The position numbers and the translations under genes were made by a program. Shown here piece by piece: positions 1 through 7,342 of a stretch of DNA of 10,029 bases; the first letter of the stretch is position 1; each line of letters begins with the position of its first letter. Below the pieces are notes generated by a model. It had not been told where the DNA came from. It ran no database searches and saw nothing but the letters and a program-made list of their open reading frames with translations. Source of the DNA: an uncultured Clostridia bacterium (GTDB taxonomy: Bacteria > Bacillota_A > Clostridia > Oscillospirales > Oscillospiraceae); NCBI GenBank assembly GCA_946405325.1, contig CAMJGU010000015.1:1-10029 (forward strand). The letters run 5' to 3'.

Positions 1-8
1 AAAAGATT

Positions 9-17
9 TGGTATACT
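9..17 (+). promoter_or_regulatory. Extended -10 promoter element of the persulfide reductase operon
   Basis: TGGTATACT fits the extended -10 form TGnTATAAT with one mismatch (TATACT) and lies about 30 bases before the start codon of the reductase gene. Any -35 box would lie off the left edge, so only half the promoter can be judged. The placement and the short leader make it the likely promoter of the two-gene sulfur operon, but an upstream gene reading in cannot be excluded. Confidence 0.5.
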
Positions 18-48
18 AAGCTCAGCCATTTTTTAAGGAGGGCGTGAC

Positions 49-2517
49 ATGCGAAAAGTTGTTATCATCGGCGGCGTGGCGGGCGGCGCGACCTGCGCGG
101 CGCGCCTGCGTCGGCTCGACGAGTCGGCGGAGATCATCCTGCTGGAGCGGGGCGCGTATATCTCCTACGCCAACTGCGGGCTCCCCTACCACGTGGGCGA
201 CGTCATCAAGACCCGTCAGGCGCTGCTGGTGCAGACGCCGGAGGCGATGCGCGCGAAGTTTGGCATCGACGTGCGCACGGAGAACGAGGCGATCTCCATC
301 AACCGCGACAAGAAGGAAGTGCTGGTCAAGAACCTGCAAACGGGTGCGACCTATGCGGAGGCCTACGACGATCTGGTGATCGCCACCGGCTCCTCGCCCA
401 TCCGCCCGCCGATCCCCGGCATCGACAACCCGAAGATCCGCACGCTCTGGACGATCCCCGACGTGGATCACCTGCGCGAGATGGCGCAGAAGGTCCGGTC
501 CGCGGTGGTCATCGGCGGCGGCTTCATCGGTCTGGAAATTGCGGAGAATCTCAAGCACGCCGGATTGCGTGTGTCGCTGGTAGAGGCGCTGGATCAGGTC
601 ATGGCGCCCATCGACTTTGAAATGGCGCAGCTGCTGCACGAGGAGATCAGGACGCAGGGCGTTGACCTGCACCTCGCGGACGGCGTGGATTCGTTCGTCG
701 ACGCGGGCGAGCTGGTAACCGTGAAGCTCAAAAGCGGCGCGGCGATCACGGCAGAGCTGGTGGTACTGTCCATCGGTATCCGTCCCAACAGCCAGATCGC
801 CAAGGACTGCGGGTTGGAACTGAACCAGCGCGGCGGGGTGCTGACCGACGACCATCTGCGCACCTCCGATCCGCACATCTACGCGGTGGGCGACGTGATT
901 GAGGTGGAGGACTTCGTGTTCGGCGACCGCACGATGCTCGGCCTCGCCGGTCCCGCCAACAAGCAGGGGCGCATTGCAGCGGACAACATTGTCGGCGGCG
1001 ATGAGGTCTACCGCGGCACGCAGGGCACGTCGGTGGTCAAGGTCTTCGATCTCACCGCGGCGTTCACCGGCGCGGCGGAGAAGGCGCTCATTCAGCGCGG
1101 CCTCCAATACGGCAAGGACTACGAGCGCCTCATCATCACGCAGAACCACCACGCGGGCTACTATCCCGGCGCGACGCCGATGGTCATCAAACTGCTGTTC
1201 TCCTGCGACGGGAAGAAGATCTTCGGCGCGCAGATCGTGGGCCGCGAGGGCGCGGACAAGCGCATCGACACCATCGCCGTCGCGCAGCGCATGGGCGCGG
1301 GCCCGATCGCGCTCAAGGAGTTGGAGCTGGCCTACGCGCCGCCCTACTCGTCGGCGAAGGATCCAGTCAACATGGCGGGCTTCGTGGCGGAGAATATCCT
1401 GCGCGGGCTTGTAAAGCTCGCGGACTGGAACGAGCCGGACAACGATCCCGACGCGGTGCTGCTGGACGTGCGCGAGGACGCGGAGCGCATGGCATACGAG
1501 CTGCCGAACGCCGTCTCGATCCCGCTCGGCGACCTGCGCAAGCGCACGGGCGAGCTGGATAAGAGCAAGAAGTATATCGTGTTCTGCACCGTGGGCGTGC
1601 GCTCCTACAACGCCGCGCGCATCCTGATGCAGAGCGGATTTGCGAACGTCAAGGTCTACCCCGGCGGCACGCGGTTCTATCAGTCCACCCACAAAAGCGA
1701 GTGGGAGATCCCCGAAGAGACCGCCGCACCCATACCGGCAGCGGCGAAACAGGAAAGGAGCGCGGCGGATATGCGCAAGGTGACGGTGGATTGCTGCGGC
1801 ATGCAGTGTCCCGGCCCCATCATGGAGGTCTACAAGAACATGAACGAGCTGTCCGACGGCGACCTGCTGGAGGTCAGCGCCTCCGATCCCGGCTTTGCCA
1901 AAGACATCGCCTCGTGGTGCAAGCGCACCGGCAACACGCTGGTGTCCAACGAGCAGAAAAACGGCGCGTACGTCGCCGTGGTACGCCGTGGGCTGGGCAC
2001 GGAGATTGCGGAGACCGCGCCCCAGAGCGTCGCGGTCAAGGACGCGCCGCAGGGCAAGACCATCATCGTCTTTGACGGCGACATGGACAAGGTGCTCGCG
2101 AGCTTTATCATTGCCAACGGCGCGCTGGCGATGGGCCGCCCCGTGACGATGTTCTTTACCTTCTGGGGCCTCAACGCCCTGCGCAAGGATCAGAACCAGC
2201 ACATCAAGAAGTCGCCGGTGGAGTCCATGTTCGGCGCGATGCTGCCCCGCGGCGCAAAGCGGCTGCACCTGTCCAAAATGGACATGGGCGGTCTCGGCGC
2301 GGCCATGATGAAGCGCATCATGAAAGACAAGAACATTGACTCCCTCGAGGAGCTGATGAAAAAGGCGATGCGCAACGGGGTCAAGATCATCGCCTGCTCT
2401 ATGAGCATGGACGTCATGGGCATTCGCAAGGAAGAGCTCATCGACGGCGTGGAGATCGGCGGCGTCGGGACGTACCTCGGCGACGCGGAGGAATCCAACG
2501 TCAACCTGTTCATCTGA
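49..2517 (+). CDS. CoA-disulfide/persulfide reductase fused to rhodanese, TusA and DsrE domains
   Basis: 822-residue flavoprotein with four sulfur-transfer modules. Residues 1-450 are a pyridine nucleotide-disulfide oxidoreductase: the FAD dinucleotide motif is at 8-22, ANCGLPY carries Cys43 (the single redox Cys of CoA-disulfide reductases), the NAD(P)H motif VIGGGFIGLE is near 154-163, the second FAD motif YAVGDVIEV follows near 278, and a C-terminal dimerisation domain comes after it. Residues 465-560 are a rhodanese with active loop CTVGVRS (Cys513). Residues 575-650 are TusA-like, with CGMQCPGP and Cys587 in the CPxP motif. Residues 670-822 are DsrE-like, with a candidate Cys783. The start follows AAGGAGGG by six bases. 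Known CoADR-rhodanese enzymes (Npsr type) reduce CoA- or glutathione-type persulfides and polysulfide with NADH. The extra TusA and DsrE domains suggest internal sulfane-sulfur relay. No signal peptide or membrane segment is visible, so it is cytoplasmic. The next gene is a cysteine desulfurase, probably cotranscribed. Domain calls are firm; the physiological substrate is inferred. Confidence 0.93.
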   Translation: MRKVVIIGGVAGGATCAARLRRLDESAEIILLERGAYISYANCGLPYHVGDVIKTRQALLVQTPEAMRAKFGIDVRTENEAISINRDKKEVLVKNLQTGATYAEAYDDLVIATGSSPIRPPIPGIDNPKIRTLWTIPDVDHLREMAQKVRSAVVIGGGFIGLEIAENLKHAGLRVSLVEALDQVMAPIDFEMAQLLHEEIRTQGVDLHLADGVDSFVDAGELVTVKLKSGAAITAELVVLSIGIRPNSQIAKDCGLELNQRGGVLTDDHLRTSDPHIYAVGDVIEVEDFVFGDRTMLGLAGPANKQGRIAADNIVGGDEVYRGTQGTSVVKVFDLTAAFTGAAEKALIQRGLQYGKDYERLIITQNHHAGYYPGATPMVIKLLFSCDGKKIFGAQIVGREGADKRIDTIAVAQRMGAGPIALKELELAYAPPYSSAKDPVNMAGFVAENILRGLVKLADWNEPDNDPDAVLLDVREDAERMAYELPNAVSIPLGDLRKRTGELDKSKKYIVFCTVGVRSYNAARILMQSGFANVKVYPGGTRFYQSTHKSEWEIPEETAAPIPAAAKQERSAADMRKVTVDCCGMQCPGPIMEVYKNMNELSDGDLLEVSASDPGFAKDIASWCKRTGNTLVSNEQKNGAYVAVVRRGLGTEIAETAPQSVAVKDAPQGKTIIVFDGDMDKVLASFIIANGALAMGRPVTMFFTFWGLNALRKDQNQHIKKSPVESMFGAMLPRGAKRLHLSKMDMGGLGAAMMKRIMKDKNIDSLEELMKKAMRNGVKIIACSMSMDVMGIRKEELIDGVEIGGVGTYLGDAEESNVNLFI

Positions 2518-2550
2518 CGGGACTGCAATTATCGTCAAAGAGGATAAACC

Positions 2551-3702
2551 ATGATCTATCTGGACAATGCGGCAACCACGCTGAAAAAGCCTCCCCAGGT
2601 CGGGGAGGCTGTCCTCCGCGCCCTGCAAACGCTGGGCAACAGCTCCCGCGGCACGCACGCAGGCGCGATGGACGCCGCGCGTACCATTTATGATACGCGT
2701 GTCAAGCTGGCGCATTTTTTTGGCTGTGCGCGGCCCGATCACGTCGTGTTTACCGCCAACATCACGGAGTCGCTGAACATCGCGCTCTGCGGATTGCTGT
2801 GCGAGAGGGATCACGCGATCTCCACCGATCTGGAGCACAACTCCGTGCTGCGCCCGCTCTATCGGCTGGCGCAGGAGCGCGGAGTTGCCGTGGACTTCGT
2901 CCCCGCCGACCGGCAGGGCAACATCAACTACGCGGATTTTGAGCGTCTGATGCGCACGAACACGAAGCTGATCGTCTGCACCCACGCGTCAAACCTGACC
3001 GGCAACGTGGTGGACGTCGCCCGCGTGAGCGCCATCGCCCACGCGCACGGCGCACTGTTGGTCGTTGACGCGGCGCAAACGGCAGGCACGCGGGCTGTGG
3101 ACATGGAAGCACTCGGCGTCGACGTGCTGTGCTTCACCGGACACAAGGGGCTGATGGGCCCGCAGGGCACCGGCGGGCTGTGCATCCGCGAGGGCGTCGA
3201 GATCGCGCCATTCAAGGTGGGCGGCACAGGCGTGCAAACCTATCTCCCAACACAGCCGGAGCAGTATCCGACACGTTTGGAAGCAGGCACGCTCAATGGG
3301 CACGGCATTGCCGGTCTTTCGGCGGCGCTGGACTACATCAACGACGTGGGGCTGGACGCGATCCAAAAAAAAGAAGCCGCGCTGACGCGGCGGTTTTACG
3401 AGGGGGTGCGCGTGATCGACGGCGTTACGGTCTACGGCGATTTCTCCGGCGACCACGCGGCGATCGTCACGCTCAATATTCGGGATCACGATTCCGGTGA
3501 AGTAGCCGACACGCTGAGCGAGGAATACGGCATTGCCACACGCTCCGGCGCGCACTGCGCCCCGCGGCTGCATGAGGCGCTGGGGACCAAGGAACGCGGT
3601 GCGGTGCGGTTCAGCTTTTCCTGGTTCAACACGGAGGAGGAAATCGACGCGGTGATCGACGCAGTGCGTGAACTGGCCGCGCTGCCGCCGATATCGGAAT
3701 AA
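2551..3702 (+). CDS. Cysteine desulfurase family protein (class V aminotransferase fold)
   Basis: 383-residue PLP enzyme expected to remove sulfur from L-cysteine, giving alanine and an enzyme-bound persulfide. It opens with IYLDNAATT, typical of the NifS/SufS/Csd group. VVDAAQTAG (about 171-179) holds the Asp and Gln that contact PLP. GHKGLMGPQG supplies the Schiff-base Lys199. RSGAHCAP carries the persulfide-forming Cys336. The loop is short, as in the SufS-like subgroup often annotated simply as aminotransferase class V or cysteine desulfurase family. The start is set by AAAGAGGA six bases upstream. It lies 33 bases after the reductase-rhodanese fusion with no terminator between, so the two are probably one operon and the fusion may accept its persulfide sulfur. 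No Fe-S scaffold gene (SufU or IscU) lies beside it, so a general Fe-S role is less supported than a dedicated partnership. Length is normal and all key residues are present. Confidence 0.93.
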   Translation: MIYLDNAATTLKKPPQVGEAVLRALQTLGNSSRGTHAGAMDAARTIYDTRVKLAHFFGCARPDHVVFTANITESLNIALCGLLCERDHAISTDLEHNSVLRPLYRLAQERGVAVDFVPADRQGNINYADFERLMRTNTKLIVCTHASNLTGNVVDVARVSAIAHAHGALLVVDAAQTAGTRAVDMEALGVDVLCFTGHKGLMGPQGTGGLCIREGVEIAPFKVGGTGVQTYLPTQPEQYPTRLEAGTLNGHGIAGLSAALDYINDVGLDAIQKKEAALTRRFYEGVRVIDGVTVYGDFSGDHAAIVTLNIRDHDSGEVADTLSEEYGIATRSGAHCAPRLHEALGTKERGAVRFSFSWFNTEEEIDAVIDAVRELAALPPISE

Positions 3703-3710
3703 AAGACAAG

Positions 3711-3751
3711 GGAGCTGCAGCGATTCCTTCGCCGCAGCTCCTCATTTTTTT
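3711..3751 (+). terminator. Rho-independent terminator after the sulfur operon
   Basis: An 8-bp perfect stem (GGAGCTGC at 3711-3718 with GCAGCTCC at 3734-3741), extendable by two pairs past one A-C mismatch, is followed within three bases by seven T. It starts eight bases after the desulfurase stop codon. On the other strand the same stem is followed by CTTGTCTTTT, a weaker T-rich tail, so it may also stop transcription of the convergent protease gene, whose stop codon is three bases away. Confidence 0.85.
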
Positions 3752-3753
3752 CG

Positions 3754-6700
3754 TCAGAGCGTCAAACCGCCTTTCGACGCTTCCTTCTGCTTCTGCACCC
3801 GGAATTCCGGTTTCTGGAAGAAATCCTTGTCTTTCATATCCAGCGCTTTCACAAGGTCGCCGTTATTGAGCTTGAGCAAGGCACTCCTGCTGACTTCCTT
3901 TTCCGCCAGCTGCTGCGCGTGCAGCGGCCCCAGCTTGCCCAGCTCAGTGAGATACTCCGGCAAGCCGAACATCTCCTTTTGCAACATGTCCACATCCTGT
4001 TGGAATTTGGCTGCGGCATTGGGGTCCTGCTGATCTCCGGGTTTCATCAGTTCCTCATTCAACTTGCTCTCCAGCGCATTCTGCCTTTCCTGATAGGCGG
4101 GATCGTTTTCCTGCTTTGCCGTATGCTCCCGCGCCAGCTTGGTGAGGATCTTGCCGCGCAGCACCGCGTCCACGCAGTCCTTGCGCTCGGTAGCGCCGAG
4201 CTTTGTCTTACCCGACGCCGCGTCGCGCAGCTTCTGCACGGCGGCATTGCTCGCCGCAAGGGTCTGGTGCAATTGGGTGATGCCCCTCGCATGGTCGATA
4301 TCCTGTTCGGTCAGGCCCGCGTCGAGCGCCGCGCGCTTGAGTTCGGCGTCTTGGCTCAGGATCGGCAGGAGCTTCGAGACCATGACCGCTTCGCCCAGAT
4401 TTTCACCGCTGATTTCCGTCTCTGCAACTGTTCCGTTGTGCAGAATTGTCGTGTTCAGCACCGAATGCATACCGTCCGCGATCAGCTTGGCAAGCGGCGC
4501 CTTGTTGCCGCTCTGATACTGCGTCAGTGCGGCTTTCGTCTTTTCGCGCGCGTCCTTGACAATGGTCGGAAGCGAAAGACCCGCGTTCTTTCGTCCGCCT
4601 TCCGTCTGGCAGAAGTCCATGCCGTAATGGACGCGGTCACAAAGGAAACGCTGACGGCTGCGCTGGTCCTCCGGCAGCTTCTGCGCGTCCTTTATGATCT
4701 CATACGCGCCGGCGATGTTCACGTCCTGTGTGGCGGCAAAGGAGAGCGCGGCAAACTGCTCGTCCGTCAGGGGCTTTTCGCCGATGCGGATACCCTGTAT
4801 ATCCACCGGCGTCAGGGAGGCAAGCTGCTCGTCGGTATAGACGCCGTGTTTCTTTTCGTCCTCGTTCCCCTTGGGGCGCGGGCTGTAATAGTCCAGCACG
4901 CGGTTGATTCGCCAGGTAAGGTCGCCCCGAACGGGTGTTCTTGCCAGCGTTTCAAGGCGCTGCTCCCGCTCCGCCTGCTCCTGTGTCATGACACGGGGAA
5001 CCTTGCCCGTTGCAAGATAACTGCTGATGATCTTCTGCTGTATCTCGGCATTGCCCTTTGCGAGCGGTGAGGTCATGACCCGAATGAGCTCCTCATTCTG
5101 GCTGATCTGCTTGGTCGTCTGTTCCAATGCGTCCAGATCCACCAGATCGTTCGGCGTTTTGGTGGCACAAAGCGTCAGAAGCTTGAGGGCGGGGTACGCC
5201 GCCTCCTTTCCCAGGCGTTGTTTCTCCGTGGGGTCAGCGGTCTTTGCCGCGCGGCCGCGCAGCGCGGAAGTCTCCTCGCTGAGCATCTTTCCGTATTCGC
5301 GCGCTGTGGGCGCGCCGAACAGCCGCTCCACGCCGTAGTTTTTCAGCGAAACATAGTTCTTATCGTTCTTGTCCTTGACGCCGCGCTTGGCGTTGATGAT
5401 CGACACCATCTCCGCCGCCTCGGGATCGCCCGGCTCCGCGGCGAGGGCGAGCAGGTTCAGCGCGCGGTCAAAGCTCTGCCGTCCGGATTCGGTGGCGCGC
5501 ACCTTCTCCTTGTCGTCCATGTAGCTCATGCAAGACTGCTTGAGCGCCTCGAAGTCTTTGTTCTTCGGCAGTGTGGCGCTGCTGCCAAGGCCCTGATAGA
5601 TGCGCAGCGCCGCCGTCAGCATCCGGTTGTACTCTTTGCTGCGTCCGCTCAGGTTGACCTCGGCGGCGTTTAAGTCCACGCCCGCGTCCGTCAGCAGGTT
5701 TGCAAGCCCCGCCTGCAGCTTCGCCTGAAACGCGACGCTTGCACCGTCGTCCAGATCAAGACGCTCCGCCTTGGTGGGATGCGTGGGCATCCACACCTTG
5801 TCCGCGGGCCGCGCCAGGAACTCCAGCGAAGGCTCGCCGAGCATGTGCAGCTTCTTGGGAACGTAAGCCGTCGAGAGGCCCACACGGAACGGCGTGCCTT
5901 TCTGAGCGCCGTCATAGGCGACCTCGAAGCCCAGCGCGGAGGTGTCCATGATGACGCTGGTCTCGATCTCCTGTCCGCGCAGCTTGCCGTGCATGGCGCC
6001 GTCCCCGTGCTTGGTGTAGGCGGGGTCGTCGTCCTTTGTTTCCAGCTCGCCATATTGGTTGTAGCGGATGCTGTCATGTCCCGCCACCGGCTCGCCGGGC
6101 TTGATGTCGTGGAGCCAGAAGAGCGAAACGCCGTCATAAGCATCCTTCGCACCGCCCATCAGGTAATTGCTCACAATGTCGGTGATCTTTGTCTTCTTTT
6201 CCACCGCGTGGTCCAGGGAATCCTTGATGATGACCTCATCCGTGGTCTCGTTGTAGCCGATGATCGTGACGAAGTGCCCCGCGCGGGAAAACGCCACGGG
6301 ACTGCGCTCGGTGAACAGTCCCTTTTTCACCGCATCGCGCAGCAGCTTCTCCGAGTTTTGCCGATAGGCGTCCTCGAACTTAGCCTTCTCGTCCACGTTG
6401 AGTTCCATGAAGGCGCCCGACGCCTGATCATACTTCCTCACCATTGCCAGCGGGATGCCGTCAATGTGGATCTCCTCGACGGAGGTGTTGGGCAGGACAC
6501 GGGTCACAAGGTCCGGGTTGTCCATCGGGCTGACGGTCGTATCTGTGTTCTGCTGTGTCACATGGCCATGGAGCATCGTGCCGCCCGGTTCATCCGCCGT
6601 CAGCGAACCCTGCGCCTGCGTCCGCTCCGGACGGTAGGCGCGGATCTCCTCCTGCTCCAGATCAACGCCGCGGCCCTGCAGCATCAGATGCAGCGCGCAG

Positions 6701-7104
6701 GACCAGCAGCCGTTGCGCGCGTTCTGATTGCGGTCCAGATGGATGTTTTGCAGCACCCGCGCGCCATCCTGTCGCAGCACCGCCTCCGGCGGTTCCTGCT
6801 CCGGCACGTTGTTTTCAATGCTCTGGTGCTTGCTCTCGCTGATCATGTCGATCTTGCGGCAGGAGTTGATGCGATGCTCCAGATGCGCACGATCGGCGGC
6901 GGAGAGCGTCGCACTGTTTTTCGCGTAATACTCCTCCAGCAGCGCCGTGTCGCCGGTCGCCAGAATGTACTGCGGCAGAGCGGTATTCTGCCCCGGATAC
7001 TCATTGAGCAGATAGCCGCGTTGGTTGTAGCTCGGCTGATAGTTTTTCGCAACGGTTTTGTTGCCGCGCTGCGGCAGCAGGCCGCTCTTTCCCTTTCTCG
7101 GCAT
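3754..7104 (-). CDS. Large protein with N-terminal papain-like cysteine protease domain, rest unrecognised
   Basis: 1116 residues. The ATG at 7104 is chosen because GGGAGGA lies seven bases before it; an in-frame ATG at 7221 would add 39 residues but has no ribosome site and would sit about 13 bases from the predicted transcript start. Residues 120-335 look like a papain-like (C39/C70-type) protease: Gln127 lies exactly six residues before Cys133-Trp134 (motif NGCWSCALHLML), the spacing of papain's oxyanion Gln and nucleophile. His277 follows in RAGHFVTIIGYN, and Asp295 in VIIKDSLD matches the usual third catalytic residue. Residues 1-100 are basic and then helical. Residues 340-1116 are rich in charged, alanine- and leucine-containing helices and match no family I recognise; residues 488-555 may be a separate helical module. 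No signal peptide, transmembrane segment or cell-wall anchor is visible. It is transcribed alone from its own promoter, downstream of a sirtuin gene. The protease fold is likely. Host-directed effector, toxin and housekeeping protease are all open; no function is claimed. Confidence 0.8.
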   Translation of the reverse strand: MPRKGKSGLLPQRGNKTVAKNYQPSYNQRGYLLNEYPGQNTALPQYILATGDTALLEEYYAKNSATLSAADRAHLEHRINSCRKIDMISESKHQSIENNVPEQEPPEAVLRQDGARVLQNIHLDRNQNARNGCWSCALHLMLQGRGVDLEQEEIRAYRPERTQAQGSLTADEPGGTMLHGHVTQQNTDTTVSPMDNPDLVTRVLPNTSVEEIHIDGIPLAMVRKYDQASGAFMELNVDEKAKFEDAYRQNSEKLLRDAVKKGLFTERSPVAFSRAGHFVTIIGYNETTDEVIIKDSLDHAVEKKTKITDIVSNYLMGGAKDAYDGVSLFWLHDIKPGEPVAGHDSIRYNQYGELETKDDDPAYTKHGDGAMHGKLRGQEIETSVIMDTSALGFEVAYDGAQKGTPFRVGLSTAYVPKKLHMLGEPSLEFLARPADKVWMPTHPTKAERLDLDDGASVAFQAKLQAGLANLLTDAGVDLNAAEVNLSGRSKEYNRMLTAALRIYQGLGSSATLPKNKDFEALKQSCMSYMDDKEKVRATESGRQSFDRALNLLALAAEPGDPEAAEMVSIINAKRGVKDKNDKNYVSLKNYGVERLFGAPTAREYGKMLSEETSALRGRAAKTADPTEKQRLGKEAAYPALKLLTLCATKTPNDLVDLDALEQTTKQISQNEELIRVMTSPLAKGNAEIQQKIISSYLATGKVPRVMTQEQAEREQRLETLARTPVRGDLTWRINRVLDYYSPRPKGNEDEKKHGVYTDEQLASLTPVDIQGIRIGEKPLTDEQFAALSFAATQDVNIAGAYEIIKDAQKLPEDQRSRQRFLCDRVHYGMDFCQTEGGRKNAGLSLPTIVKDAREKTKAALTQYQSGNKAPLAKLIADGMHSVLNTTILHNGTVAETEISGENLGEAVMVSKLLPILSQDAELKRAALDAGLTEQDIDHARGITQLHQTLAASNAAVQKLRDAASGKTKLGATERKDCVDAVLRGKILTKLAREHTAKQENDPAYQERQNALESKLNEELMKPGDQQDPNAAAKFQQDVDMLQKEMFGLPEYLTELGKLGPLHAQQLAEKEVSRSALLKLNNGDLVKALDMKDKDFFQKPEFRVQKQKEASKGGLTL

Positions 7105-7192
7105 GATTATATCCTCCCATACGTTGTGGTGATCTCTCACTTTTGCGCCATGGCATGTCTCCCGTCTCGCGTCCTCGCGGGTTGGCTGCTTC

Positions 7193-7228
7193 ATAGCAAA
7201 AGTGCATTTTTTCTTTGTCATTTGCTAT
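7193..7228. repeat. Second inverted repeat with related half-sites in the protease gene leader
   Basis: ATAGCAAA (7193-7200) and TTTGCTAT (7221-7228) form a perfect 8-bp inverted pair 20 bases apart, just downstream of the promoter palindrome of the protease gene. The half-site ATAGCARA is shared with that palindrome, so four copies lie within 60 bases. They could be further binding sites of one regulator or an RNA hairpin in the leader. The outer bases also overlap the alternative, rejected upstream start of the gene. Confidence 0.45.
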
Positions 7229-7230
7229 TG

Positions 7231-7268
7231 TTCTGCTATCAGCATAGCAGAAACCAAACATTTGTCAA
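7231..7268 (-). promoter_or_regulatory. Promoter of the protease gene with overlapping operator palindrome
   Basis: TTGACA (7263-7268) and TATGCT (7241-7246) are 16 bases apart, and the -10 is preceded by TG to give an extended -10. A perfect 9-bp inverted repeat, TTCTGCTAT and ATAGCAGAA with a 4-base spacer (7231-7252), covers the -10 and the predicted start, the usual place for a repressor site. The predicted transcript has a leader of about 130 bases before the start codon at 7104. The binding protein is unknown. Confidence 0.7.
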
Positions 7269-7276
7269 GCTTTTCA

Positions 7277-7310
7277 GAAAAAACCGCTCTTGCCGGCGGC
7301 AAAAGCGGTT
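7277..7310 (-). terminator. Rho-independent terminator after the sirtuin gene
   Basis: Read on the minus strand, AACCGCTTTTGCC and GGCAAGAGCGGTT form a 13-bp stem with one G-U pair and a 3-base loop, followed by a run of six T. It lies 32 bases past the sirtuin stop codon and just before the -35 box of the protease gene, so the two minus-strand genes are separate transcription units. Confidence 0.92.
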
Positions 7311-7342
7311 CTTCCTTTAAAAATGTGTAGTTTTCTGTCTTC

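Noticed and set aside
22..2985. 987-codon open frame on the minus strand opposite the reductase fusion and the start of the desulfurase
   Set aside because: It is antisense to two genes with clear motifs. Its product is Arg-, His-, Asp- and Val-rich with no recognisable domain, and in GC-rich genes with strong codon bias one antisense frame often stays open.
3919..5070. 383-codon plus-strand frame opposite the C-terminal half of the protease gene
   Set aside because: No ribosome site, no recognisable motif, and composition of an antisense shadow.
5779..7320. 513-codon plus-strand frame opposite the protease gene
   Set aside because: It is a shadow of the real minus-strand gene, which has a ribosome site, promoter and conserved catalytic motifs. 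The frame has an unnatural His/Arg-rich composition and runs through the terminator and promoter of the real genes.
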